Source of the DNA: Pseudomonadota bacterium
Lineage (GTDB): Bacteria > Pseudomonadota > Gammaproteobacteria > Steroidobacterales > Steroidobacteraceae
Length of the DNA stretch: 64,000 nt
Reading direction: 5' to 3'
NCBI GenBank assembly: GCA_037200975.1
Contig: JBBCGI010000001.1
Span: forward strand, 3,555,716-3,619,715
Both the position numbers and the translations under genes were made by a program. The first letter of the stretch is position 1, and each line of letters begins with the position of its first letter. Below are positions 8,867 through 17,709 of this stretch, one piece after another. The notes below the pieces were generated by a model, which saw only the letters and a program-made list of their open reading frames with translations, did not search any database and was not told the DNA's origin.

Positions 8867-11008
8867 ATGCCTGAGCGAAAAGGGACCTGGAATCGCCGCG
8901 AGGCCATCGGCCTCGCGGCGTCCGCCATCGCCGTTGCGGGCTGCAAGCCCTCAACGCACGACTCCGCGGCGGCCGCCATCCGGCTCGCCAATCAGACCTC
9001 CCTCCTGGGGGCGAGTGATTCGGGTGGCGGTGCGCTGCGCCTGGCATCGCTGCAGAGCAGTGCTTCGAAGTTTGAATGGCTGGCCCGGACACAAGCGATC
9101 GCCCCCGCGGTCGTCGTCGGTGGCCAGCCGCAAGGCGCCTGGAATGCGGCCAGCGGCGAGTCGAAGGATTCTTCGCTGGCTTTTCAGGCGCGCAACGATG
9201 CCGGGCTCGAATCCACGCTTGCGATCTCGGCGTATGCGGATAGCGGTGCGTTCCGCTGGCAGCAGGCGTATCGCAACTCGGGCGAGGGCGCCATTGGATC
9301 AGTGAGCGAGTACGGCGCCATCGATCTCACGTTGCGCGCGGATATCGGACCGCTCGTCGTGCACTGTGTACGTCGCGACTCGGATTATTTCCGCGAAGCG
9401 TTGCCCTTCAGAAACCATCTCGCCGTCAAGGGCGGCGGCTGGAACGCACCCAGCCACGCAGGGTTGTTTTTCGTCGAAGCCGCCGATCACGGTGAATTCC
9501 TGGTTCTCGGCGTTCAGCACGAACGCGACTGGACCCTGACTCTCGATACCACCACCGACGGCACCAGGCTCGCGGTGACACTCTCCAATCTCGAACATCC
9601 CCTGCCCGCGGGGCAGGCGCTCGCAGCGCCGCCTATCTACATTGGCGCGGTGCGCGGCACGCTCGACGACGCCGTCAATCTGTCGCTCGCGCATCTGCGT
9701 GGCCACGTACTGCCGAGCACCCTCGAAAACACGCCGTGGATCGGCTACGACATCTGGTCCACGGACGGCGCCAACGTCGAGAAGAACATTCTCGACGAGG
9801 TGAAGTTCGCAGCGGACCTCGGCATCGATCTTTTCTATCTGGATGCGTCCTGGTACAAGAACTCCTCGCGCCGCGGAACGGGTGACTGGGGCAAGGGCCT
9901 CGGGTCTTACGAAGAAGATCGCCTCAAGTTTCCACAAGGGCTGCGCCATCTCTCCGACACAGTGCATGCCGCGGGCATGAAGTTCGGCCTCTGGGTGGGG
10001 CCCAACATCGTCGATATCGAACTGGTCGGGCGCGACATTCCGCCGCAGTGGCTGGCCCAGGAGAACGGCAAGCCGCGCGAGCTCGCCATCCCGAGCTGGG
10101 AGCACAAGTGCCTGCAGGTCTGCCTCGGCTCTCCGGACTACGCCGAGCATCTGAAGAAAGAATTGACGCGGCTCATCCGCGACTACGATCTCGATTGGCT
10201 CAAGTGGGACAACTCCGGACTGCCGGGTATCCCCGCCGTCTGCACGCGCGGCGATCACGGTCACGCACCCGGTGACGGTAGTTCGGCGGCGCTCGCGAAC
10301 GAATACGCCATCTTCAAGCACCTGCACGAAACCTTTCCGAAGCTCACGCTGGAGCAGTGCGGTTATGGCAGCCGCATCGATTACGGTCGCGCCGAATACG
10401 TCCGCGCCAACTGGTGCAGCGACAAGACTTTCCCATCCGAGAGCGTGCGGTCGAATGCGATGGCCTGCGCCACCGTGTTCCCGTCCGCCTGGAATGCGGC
10501 CTGGATCGTCAGAGAGGACCAGGAGTTCTTCTCTTATAAAGAGAAACACCAGATCGACGCCGGCATCCGCAGCCGGATGCTGGGCATGTTCGGCGTGGGT
10601 ACGCTGAACGGCCAGATGTCACAGCGGGTCTCTCTATATCCAGCACCCATCCTCGAACGACTCAAGGCGAGCGTCGGCGTCTACAAGCAGTACCGCCACC
10701 TGCTTTCGCAGCCGGTGAGCTTTCCGTTCCAGCCGTACGGCCGCAGTCCCCAGGGCTGGGATGCCGTGCAATTCACGAAGGCGGATGGCGCCGAGTCGGT
10801 TCTGCTCTGCTTCCGCGGCGCCAGCACCCAGACGCAGTCGGTCCTGAAGCTCGGGCGGCTCAAGCCGGACACTAACTATCGGATCCGGCGCGTGGATGCG
10901 AATACCGAAGAGAAGGTGTCCGGGGCCGAGCTCATGAAAGCGGGGCTGCTGGTCGAGCTCACGTTGGCGGGCGCCTCGGAAATCGTGCTGATCGACGCCG
11001 TCGCTTAG
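8867..11008 (+). CDS. GH36-like alpha-galactosidase, predicted lipoprotein
   Basis: This 713-residue protein looks like a clan GH-D alpha-galactosidase (GH36, possibly GH27). The catalytic barrel begins around residue 290 with WIGYDIWSTDGANV and DLFYLDASWYK. The expected nucleophile is Asp448 in WLKWDNSG, and the likely acid/base is Asp519 in NWCSDKT. An N-terminal beta-sandwich and a short C-terminal beta domain flank the barrel. The N-terminus combines an arginine pair (NRREAIGLAAS) with a lipobox AVAGC, so export may use Tat followed by lipidation. It is co-transcribed with the upstream receptor. A GH31-like or other GH-D specificity cannot be excluded without comparison. Confidence 0.8.
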   Translation: MPERKGTWNRREAIGLAASAIAVAGCKPSTHDSAAAAIRLANQTSLLGASDSGGGALRLASLQSSASKFEWLARTQAIAPAVVVGGQPQGAWNAASGESKDSSLAFQARNDAGLESTLAISAYADSGAFRWQQAYRNSGEGAIGSVSEYGAIDLTLRADIGPLVVHCVRRDSDYFREALPFRNHLAVKGGGWNAPSHAGLFFVEAADHGEFLVLGVQHERDWTLTLDTTTDGTRLAVTLSNLEHPLPAGQALAAPPIYIGAVRGTLDDAVNLSLAHLRGHVLPSTLENTPWIGYDIWSTDGANVEKNILDEVKFAADLGIDLFYLDASWYKNSSRRGTGDWGKGLGSYEEDRLKFPQGLRHLSDTVHAAGMKFGLWVGPNIVDIELVGRDIPPQWLAQENGKPRELAIPSWEHKCLQVCLGSPDYAEHLKKELTRLIRDYDLDWLKWDNSGLPGIPAVCTRGDHGHAPGDGSSAALANEYAIFKHLHETFPKLTLEQCGYGSRIDYGRAEYVRANWCSDKTFPSESVRSNAMACATVFPSAWNAAWIVREDQEFFSYKEKHQIDAGIRSRMLGMFGVGTLNGQMSQRVSLYPAPILERLKASVGVYKQYRHLLSQPVSFPFQPYGRSPQGWDAVQFTKADGAESVLLCFRGASTQTQSVLKLGRLKPDTNYRIRRVDANTEEKVSGAELMKAGLLVELTLAGASEIVLIDAVA

Positions 11009-11068
11009 CCAATGGCTAACAGGACGCGCCGTCGCACGTAACATCCGCCCGCCAAATCGATCCCTGCG

Positions 11069-13429
11069 ATGACCCGTGTACTTCCGCTGAACCAGCTCGG
11101 TCGCCACGATGTTGAAACAGTGGGCGGCAAGAACTCCTCGCTGGGCGAGATGCTGCGTGAACTGACGACGCTTGGCATCCAGGTGCCGGACGGATTCGCG
11201 ACAACCGCCGCGGCATTTCGAGATTTCCTGAATCAGGGCGGGCTTGCTGCCCGCATCCATGCCCGTCTCGCCGCGCTCGACGTCGATGACGTGGCAGAAC
11301 TTGCCCGGGTCGGCGCCAGCATCCGTGACGAAATCCGGACGACTCCTCTGCCTCAGGAGTTGCAGGACGAAATTCTTGCGTCGTGGCGCACGATGGACCG
11401 CGGCCGCGGAATTGCAGTAGCCGTGCGTTCGTCGGCGACCGCGGAAGACCTGCCCGAAGCTTCTTTTGCAGGTCAACAGGAAACATTTCTCAATGTGCAG
11501 GGTGAGGCAGCGCTGCTGATGGCGGTGCACGAGGTGTATGCCTCGCTCTTCAACGACCGGGCGATTGCCTATCGGGTGCACCAGGGCTTCGACCATTCGC
11601 TGGTCTCGTTGTCGGTGGGAATACAGCACATGGTGCGCAGTGACCTCGGGGCCAGCGGCGTGATGTTCACGCTCGACACCGATTCGGGATTCCGGGAGGT
11701 CGTGTTCATCACGGCGTCCTATGGACTCGGCGAGACCATCGTTCAAGGCGCCGTCAATCCGGACGAGTTCTACCTCCACAAAGCCGGGGTCCGCGCCGGC
11801 CGGCCCGCCGTATTGCGGCGAAACCTGGGCGCGAAGGCGATCAAGATGGTCTACGCGCCGGCCGGGTCTCCCGAACGCGTGCAGACAGTCGACGTGCCGC
11901 GCGCGGATCGTGAGAGATTTTCGATCAGCGACGCGGATGCGACCGCGCTGGCGCAGCAGGCACTAACTATCGAGCAGCACTACGGCTGCCCGATGGACAT
12001 CGAATGGGGGAAGGACGGCGCAACCGGCGAGCTGTATATCCTGCAGGCGCGGCCTGAAACCGTGCAGAGCCGCTCGGGTCGCACCGTCCAGCGCTTCACG
12101 CTCAAAAGCCCCGGCACCGTGCTCGCGCAGGGGCGAAGCATCGGACAGCGCATCGGTGCGGGAACTGCGCGCATCATCGCCAGCGTCAAAGACATTGAGC
12201 GCGTCAGACCTGGCGACGTGTTGGTCGCCGACATGACGGATCCGGACTGGGAGCCGGTGATGAAACGCGCCTCGGCCATTGTCACCAACCGCGGTGGGCG
12301 CACCTGTCACGCGGCCATCATCGCGCGCGAGCTCGGCGTGCCGGCGGTAGTGGGTTGCGGCGATGCGACCCAGGTGATCGAGGAAGGTGCAGCGGTCACC
12401 GTGTCCTGCGCCGAGGGCGATACGGGCTATGTATTCAAAGGATTGCTCGAGTTCGATCAGCGGCAGGTAGAGCTCGAGGCGCCTCCAGACCTTGCCGTGA
12501 AAATCATGATGAACGTCGGCAATCCGGACCGCGCGTTTACCTTCGCCCAACTACCGAACCGCGGTGTGGGCCTGGCACGGCTCGAGTTCATCATCAACCG
12601 CATGATCGGTGTGCACCCCCGGGCGCTGCTCGAATTCGATTCTCTGGATTCCAGGCTGCAGGCGACGATCCGTGAACAGATGGCCGGTTACGCCGATCCC
12701 GTGCAGTTTTTCGTAGACAAGCTTGCCGAGGGAATTTCGCAGATTGCGGCGGCCTTTACACCTCAGCCGGTCATCGTTCGCCTGTCGGACTTCAAATCGA
12801 ACGAATATGCAAACCTCATCGGCGGGTCGAACTACGAGCCGCGCGAGGAAAATCCGATGCTCGGATTTCGCGGTGCCTCCCGCTATATCGATCCGACCTT
12901 TCGACCTTGCTTCGAACTCGAGTGCCGTGCGTTGAAATACGTTCGCGACGTCATGGGCCTGGAAAATGTCTGGATCATGGTGCCCTTCGTTCGCAATGTC
13001 GGCGAGGCGCGCAGGGTGGAAGAGTTGCTCGCGGCCAATGGCCTGGTGCGCGGCGAGAATTCCCTCAAGGTCGTGATGATGTGCGAACTGCCGACCAATG
13101 CGCTGCTGGCAGATCAGTTCCTCGAGTATTTCGACGGGATGTCCATCGGCTCCAATGACATGACGCAGCTGACTCTGGGAGTGGACCGTGACTCCGCCAT
13201 CGTCGCGTCGCTGTTCGACGAACGCGACGCGGCGGTGAAGGCGCTGTTGTCGATGGCGATCCAGGCGTGCCGCAGAAAAGGGGCCTACATCGGTATCTGC
13301 GGCCAGGGTCCCTCCGACCACCCTGACTTTGCAGCCTGGCTCGTCGATCAAGGGATCGAAAGTATCTCGCTCAATCCGGACACCGTCATGGAGACCTGGA
13401 CGCTGCTCGCGAGCCACAATGCGTCGTGA
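11069..13429 (+). CDS. ppsA: Phosphoenolpyruvate synthase
   Basis: This 786-residue protein has the three domains of PEP synthase. The N-terminal ATP-grasp domain begins with [19 protein letters not shown] and contains [19 protein letters not shown]. The phosphohistidine domain carries [15 protein letters not shown] with the swivelling His414. The C-terminal PEP/pyruvate barrel ends with [14 protein letters not shown], which holds the catalytic cysteine. It converts pyruvate, ATP and water to PEP, AMP and phosphate and allows gluconeogenesis from pyruvate and lactate, the expected end products of the sugar-acid routes encoded nearby. Its last codons overlap the GTG start of the regulator gene ppsR. 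Confidence 0.96.
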   Translation: MTRVLPLNQLGRHDVETVGGKNSSLGEMLRELTTLGIQVPDGFATTAAAFRDFLNQGGLAARIHARLAALDVDDVAELARVGASIRDEIRTTPLPQELQDEILASWRTMDRGRGIAVAVRSSATAEDLPEASFAGQQETFLNVQGEAALLMAVHEVYASLFNDRAIAYRVHQGFDHSLVSLSVGIQHMVRSDLGASGVMFTLDTDSGFREVVFITASYGLGETIVQGAVNPDEFYLHKAGVRAGRPAVLRRNLGAKAIKMVYAPAGSPERVQTVDVPRADRERFSISDADATALAQQALTIEQHYGCPMDIEWGKDGATGELYILQARPETVQSRSGRTVQRFTLKSPGTVLAQGRSIGQRIGAGTARIIASVKDIERVRPGDVLVADMTDPDWEPVMKRASAIVTNRGGRTCHAAIIARELGVPAVVGCGDATQVIEEGAAVTVSCAEGDTGYVFKGLLEFDQRQVELEAPPDLAVKIMMNVGNPDRAFTFAQLPNRGVGLARLEFIINRMIGVHPRALLEFDSLDSRLQATIREQMAGYADPVQFFVDKLAEGISQIAAAFTPQPVIVRLSDFKSNEYANLIGGSNYEPREENPMLGFRGASRYIDPTFRPCFELECRALKYVRDVMGLENVWIMVPFVRNVGEARRVEELLAANGLVRGENSLKVVMMCELPTNALLADQFLEYFDGMSIGSNDMTQLTLGVDRDSAIVASLFDERDAAVKALLSMAIQACRRKGAYIGICGQGPSDHPDFAAWLVDQGIESISLNPDTVMETWTLLASHNAS

Positions 13430-14253
13430 TTCCACGCACCGTCTGCTTCGTCTCTGATCGCACGGGCATCACCTCCGAAACATTGGGGCAGGCATTGCTG
13501 GCCCAATTCGAGGGGGTTGAGACGCGCACGGTGACCATGCCATTCGTGGTGACACTGCAGGAAGCACGCGGAGTAGTAGAGAGGATCAATGCGATCGCAC
13601 GTGCTGAAAAAGCCCGGCCGATCATCTTTTCCACGCTTGTCGATGACGATGTCCGCGCGGTGGTGAAGGAAGCCGATGGCTTCTTCCTCGATTTCTTCGA
13701 CGCCTTCCTCGCCCCGCTCGAGGCGGAGCTGGAAGTGCGTTCCGCGCACGTCACCGGGCATGCTGCTCCGGGAGCGGCTGCGGATCCCGCGCGCTCGGCG
13801 CGCATCGACGCGACGAATTTCGCGCTCTCGAATGACGACGGTTCCGGTGCACGGGACTACCGCAGCGCTGACCTGATCCTCGTTGGTGTTTCGCGCACCA
13901 GCAAGACGCCGACCTCGCTCTATCTAGCGCTGCAGTACGGCGTCTTCACCGCCAACTACCCACTCACTGACGAGGACCTCGAGACGGGAAAGCTGCCGAA
14001 GGTACTGCAGCCTTACCTGGGCAAGCTGTATGGACTCACGATTGAAGCGGAACGACTGCAGCGGATCCGGGAAGAGCGTCGGCCAGGCAGTCGTTATGCA
14101 TCGCCGCAGCAGGTGCGGTACGAGGTGCGAACCGCTCTGGCGCTGTTCGAGCGGCAGGGCATTCCTCACCTGGATGTATCGGAATGCAATGTCGAGGAAA
14201 TCGCGAGCCGCATCCTCAATCAGATGAATCTCGAGCGACGGGTACGAGGCTAG
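13426..14253 (+). CDS. ppsR: PEP synthase regulatory protein (bifunctional kinase/pyrophosphorylase)
   Basis: This 275-residue protein matches the DUF299/PpsR family in length and motifs: the N-terminal [16 protein letters not shown] and the P-loop-like [15 protein letters not shown] near residue 150. PpsR inactivates PEP synthase by ADP-dependent threonine phosphorylation and reactivates it by phosphorolysis. The start is a GTG at 13426 that overlaps the ppsA TGA (GTGA), which implies translational coupling. The nearby ATG at 13419 is in another frame. The last 38 bases overlap the convergent SDR gene. Confidence 0.95.
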   Translation: MIPRTVCFVSDRTGITSETLGQALLAQFEGVETRTVTMPFVVTLQEARGVVERINAIARAEKARPIIFSTLVDDDVRAVVKEADGFFLDFFDAFLAPLEAELEVRSAHVTGHAAPGAAADPARSARIDATNFALSNDDGSGARDYRSADLILVGVSRTSKTPTSLYLALQYGVFTANYPLTDEDLETGKLPKVLQPYLGKLYGLTIEAERLQRIREERRPGSRYASPQQVRYEVRTALALFERQGIPHLDVSECNVEEIASRILNQMNLERRVRG

Positions 14254-14983
14254 AACTCACCGCAACGTGCCCGTCCTGTGGCTGGTAACCGATGATGCGG
14301 TGGGTTTCGTCGATGTCCCAACGCATGCCGGGATTGTCAGACATGAGATTCAATATTGCGAAGGGCACGTTCTCTGCAACGATCGCCCGTTCTACACCGT
14401 GGCAGAGGTCGCGATCGCTCAGCCACATGCGCTGTCCCCAGGCGCCATTTTCCATGTGAGGACCGGGAATATTGCCGGCGGCATGTTGGCAATCGCCGAT
14501 GCGCAATGCGATGAACGAGATCCCGGTACGCCGCGAAAGATCGTGCCCTGCGCGCTCGCCAAACAGTTTTCCGCTGCCGTAGGGATTCACCGGCCACGGC
14601 GGCAGCGAAGTCGTCAGCCGCTGCTCTTGGAAGCGATAACCCGCCATCACCCAATTCGAGCTCGCAAAGACCACGCGTTTCGCAGCGAATTCTTCTGCCG
14701 CCCTGAAGACATTCAGAGTCAGGTCGATGTTGTCCCGCTGCACGGAATCCCAGCTTGCGGTGGGATACGGATTTCCCGCCAGGTGGATTACGGCGTGCAC
14801 TCCTTCGAACAGCCTTGCCCAAACTTTGTCGTACTCCGCCAGATCCGCGGTGAAGACGCCTGGATCAGAGGCCTTGTTGAGGCACAACAGACGCAAATCA
14901 TATTTGCCGTCCATTTCGAAATGCCGGCGCAACTTGGTGCCGATGCTGCCGGTGGCGCCGGTGATGAGAATGGTCTTGGTCAT
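14216..14983 (-). CDS. NAD-dependent epimerase/dehydratase family protein, uronate-dehydrogenase-like
   Basis: This 255-residue extended SDR has the nucleotide-binding GATGSIGTKLRRHFE at its start, HAVIHLAGNP in the middle and the catalytic YGSGK. The stretch VVFASSNWVMAGY, followed later by WLSDRDLCHGVERAI, closely resembles uronate dehydrogenases, which oxidise galacturonate or glucuronate to the aldarolactone. That specificity remains tentative. I placed the start at the ATG at 14983, because it gives a fold-complete N-terminus; an in-frame start 29 codons upstream adds non-conserved residues. The gene converges on ppsR with a 38-base overlap and diverges from the GH101-like operon. Confidence 0.8.
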   Translation of the reverse strand: MTKTILITGATGSIGTKLRRHFEMDGKYDLRLLCLNKASDPGVFTADLAEYDKVWARLFEGVHAVIHLAGNPYPTASWDSVQRDNIDLTLNVFRAAEEFAAKRVVFASSNWVMAGYRFQEQRLTTSLPPWPVNPYGSGKLFGERAGHDLSRRTGISFIALRIGDCQHAAGNIPGPHMENGAWGQRMWLSDRDLCHGVERAIVAENVPFAILNLMSDNPGMRWDIDETHRIIGYQPQDGHVAVSSSLVPVARDSSD

Positions 14984-15347
14984 GCTGACAATATGCGATC
15001 GCGCCAAGGTGGCGTCGTTGCCAAATGATAGAAGAGAAGTCGGGTGCGCCGCTGGTCTAGCTAGAGCCATTCATCGCAGCGTGAAGGTCTGACTCCCCTT
15101 GCCAAGTGGTAAGTAGCTGATAACGTTCCCATTGTCGGCGGTCGACTGTTCGTCCACAACTCTCCGGGCAGCCAAATTGCGGGAAAATCCGCGGAAACGT
15201 TGCTGCGGCGGAAACAGAAAATGTGTTGCGCGAATGGTATCGTTATCATATATTTTCGCGGAGCATGCTGGAGAACTAAAGTTGCCGATGGACTTCCACG
15301 TCGAGCACTCGCGCTGAAGTGAGTCCTGGAGATCGGAAGGAGGGGAT
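14984..15347. other. 364-bp divergent intergenic region
   Basis: This non-coding stretch separates the minus-strand SDR from the GH101-like gene. It is AT-richer than its surroundings and contains the 16-bp operator at 15234-15249. A half-site-like TGATAACG lies at 15118-15125, and a GCGGAAAC direct repeat at 15191 and 15208. A near-perfect Shine-Dalgarno (GGAAGGAGG) precedes the ATG at 15348. Confidence 0.6.
15234..15249. promoter_or_regulatory. LacI-type palindromic operator upstream of GH101-like operon
   Basis: ATGGTATCGTTATCAT differs from the element at 6688-6703 at only one of 16 bases. It sits 98 bases before the first gene of the second glycan locus, in an AT-rich stretch. The shared element suggests that both TonB/hydrolase loci answer to one regulator. 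Confidence 0.6.
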
Positions 15348-17681
15348 ATGCAAATCACCGTCGAAGGCGGATTGAATTGGATCAGCCACTCGAGTTGGTC
15401 TTCTGGTTTCCATATATGGCGCTCGCAGACATCGCCGCGTAGCCAAATCATGAGACTCGTCGCCTGCATGGCAGGGAAGTCGGGCACGCGGCCGTTGATC
15501 TGGATGCTGGTATTGCTCGTGAGCTTCGCCGCGCCCACCTTTGCCGATCCGGCAAACACCGCGTGCCAGGGCCAAGAGGTCCAGATTCGTCAGGGCGCGC
15601 TGAAAGTCACGCTCGACCCGAAATTTCCTCGCGTACTGGCCTACGAAGTTGAACAGCGCGGCCGCCTGCTGGGAGCCAGCGCGGAAAGTCAGGCCCTCAT
15701 CGAGCTCAATGACAAGATTTATAGCGCCGGGGATTTCACGGTCGCATGCGTGACGGCCGACGCTTCGACCGTCGAATACACGGTTGCCGTGAAGCCGCTC
15801 GGCCTGCGGCTCGGCTTTCGCTTTCAGGCGCTGGCGGATGAGTTGTCCCTGAAGCTCACGACTGTCGAGGAGCAGGGCGGAGTCAAGCTAACTACCCTGG
15901 CGTTTCCCGATCATCAACTCGTGCGCGTTCCGGCCGGCAATTCGACCGCCAGCATGTATCGGAGCGAGTACTACCGGCGCACGTGGAAGGATCAGGAATA
16001 CATGTCTGGCTACGACCAGCCCAAGGCGTTCTTCAGTTCGGCCATCGGCGAAGAAGACGGCGAGCTGAATGCGCAGATGGGGAACTGGGCGTCCGCGAGC
16101 GTGGATGGCATTACCGCTACGCTCGCGAGCAACATTCCATACTGGAAGATCCGCAGCCAGTTCCTCGGCTACGACGCGCGCGCCACGGACTTCGCGTTCT
16201 GGCTCGGCACCTATAACTACCGGCTGCGCGGCGCCGTGCAGCCCCTGCTCGAGGCGCGGGTCGCGCTGATCACGAAGGACGCAAACGGCGACGGCCGGCT
16301 CGACTGGATGGAGGCCGCGCTGTGGCATCGAGACCTGTTGCGCAATCCAAGCCCGGTCTTCGACCCGGCTACCGGATTCTCCTACAAGGTCATGAACGAC
16401 TGGTTGGATCAGCCTGGCAACGAGCCAGCAACGACCTTCGAGGAGACGCTGCAGCTGATCAAGAGAATATCGATCATCACGGGCAACACCAGGCAGGTCG
16501 CCGCGCTGACCGGATGGCAGAACAAGGGGCACGACTCAGGTTGGCCCTATTTCAACAAGGTAAACGAAGCACTGGGTGGATTGCCAAAGCTCCAATGGCT
16601 GGCGCGCGAGGCCAGGAAGTACAACGCGACGCTCAGTTATCACCTCAATCTCGACGATTCGAATGAGAACACGCCGGGTTTCGAGCGCAGCATCCCGGTA
16701 TTGGCGGCAGGGCACGACGGCAAACCCTATCCGTGGAGCATCTACTTCACCGGCGGGCCGCAGGTCTATCGCATCAACCATACAAAGGATCTGGAGTCGG
16801 GATTCTTTGAAGAGCGCGTGATGGCGTTCTTGAACATGGTCCCGAAGACCAACTCGGTCCAGCTCGATACGTTCCGGCCGTTCAGCATCAGCTTCGGACC
16901 CGGCGAGAACATCGGCATGGTTGACGAGGCGGTGAGCTCGGCTCGAATCGTGGAGTGGTTTCACAAGCGGGGCATTGCCGTGTCGTCGGAAGGGCCTGTC
17001 GATGCGCTGTACGGCGTGCTCGACGCAACCTATCACCTGTTTGCGCAATCGGATCCCTTTCACATCCTGATGACGTACGGAAAGATTCACGGCGGCGGCA
17101 AACATTCGAAAGGCCCGGGACAGGTGCTGGGGTGGGCACACAACCAGGACCTCGTCATGCGTCCGATCGAATGGCGTGAGCCCAAATTCAACATTCACAT
17201 GCGTTGGAATCCCGTCACGGACGACGAACTTCGGGACATCTATTACCTCGGCAATCTGACGCAGGGTTATCTCACCAACAAACACCTCGTGTGGCTCGGT
17301 GAAGACGTGCGCGAGCCGGGTGTAGCAGCCGATGCGGCGAAGGCGGATGCACCTCCGCCTGCCTACGTGGGGCGATTCGAGGATGGCACCGTCTCGAGGG
17401 TTTCCTCTTCCGGACGCTGGACGGTGATCGACAACGGCGCCACCACGGTGGATGGCGACTACCGCGCCATACCGCGAGGTGATTCCGAAATCCTGCTGTA
17501 TTCGGTGACCGGACGTCGCGCAGAGGTGCGCGTACCGGGCGCATGGGCTGGCAAGAGACTGATCCTCACCGAGGTCGAGGCGCCGTCCAGGTCAGTCGTC
17601 GTACAGCGCGCCGCGCAGTCATCGTCGGTGACGATCGACTTGCGACCGCGCACCCCGTACCGGCTGCATATCAGTAAATAA
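15348..17681 (+). CDS. GH101-like endo-alpha-N-acetylgalactosaminidase family protein
   Basis: This 777-residue exported protein resembles the GH101 catalytic barrel. The clearest match is LTGWQNKGHDSGWPYF near residue 385, followed by a KLQWLAREARKYNATLSYHLN helix-strand, as in streptococcal endo-alpha-GalNAcases. Asp507 (VQLDTF) is the likely nucleophile, and Glu548 (SSEGPVD), 41 residues later, the likely acid/base. GH101 enzymes release the core-1 disaccharide from O-glycoproteins, but this branch may act on another galactosaminyl or galactosyl glycan. The Shine-Dalgarno GGAAGGAGG favours the ATG at 15348. However, the hydrophobic signal only begins after the in-frame ATG at 15450, so the leader would have a long N-region. 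It heads an operon with a GH63-like enzyme and a TonB receptor. Confidence 0.62.
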   Translation: MQITVEGGLNWISHSSWSSGFHIWRSQTSPRSQIMRLVACMAGKSGTRPLIWMLVLLVSFAAPTFADPANTACQGQEVQIRQGALKVTLDPKFPRVLAYEVEQRGRLLGASAESQALIELNDKIYSAGDFTVACVTADASTVEYTVAVKPLGLRLGFRFQALADELSLKLTTVEEQGGVKLTTLAFPDHQLVRVPAGNSTASMYRSEYYRRTWKDQEYMSGYDQPKAFFSSAIGEEDGELNAQMGNWASASVDGITATLASNIPYWKIRSQFLGYDARATDFAFWLGTYNYRLRGAVQPLLEARVALITKDANGDGRLDWMEAALWHRDLLRNPSPVFDPATGFSYKVMNDWLDQPGNEPATTFEETLQLIKRISIITGNTRQVAALTGWQNKGHDSGWPYFNKVNEALGGLPKLQWLAREARKYNATLSYHLNLDDSNENTPGFERSIPVLAAGHDGKPYPWSIYFTGGPQVYRINHTKDLESGFFEERVMAFLNMVPKTNSVQLDTFRPFSISFGPGENIGMVDEAVSSARIVEWFHKRGIAVSSEGPVDALYGVLDATYHLFAQSDPFHILMTYGKIHGGGKHSKGPGQVLGWAHNQDLVMRPIEWREPKFNIHMRWNPVTDDELRDIYYLGNLTQGYLTNKHLVWLGEDVREPGVAADAAKADAPPPAYVGRFEDGTVSRVSSSGRWTVIDNGATTVDGDYRAIPRGDSEILLYSVTGRRAEVRVPGAWAGKRLILTEVEAPSRSVVVQRAAQSSSVTIDLRPRTPYRLHISK

Positions 17682-17709
17682 GCGACGCCCGGAAGAAAGG
17701 AGATCGCGT

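Noticed and set aside
6765-9092. Long minus-strand open frame of 775 codons opposite the TonB receptor
   Set aside because: It is the antisense shadow of a clear TonB receptor. It has no ribosome binding site or recognisable motif, and a composition rich in Arg, Ala, His and Val typical of antisense frames in GC-rich DNA.
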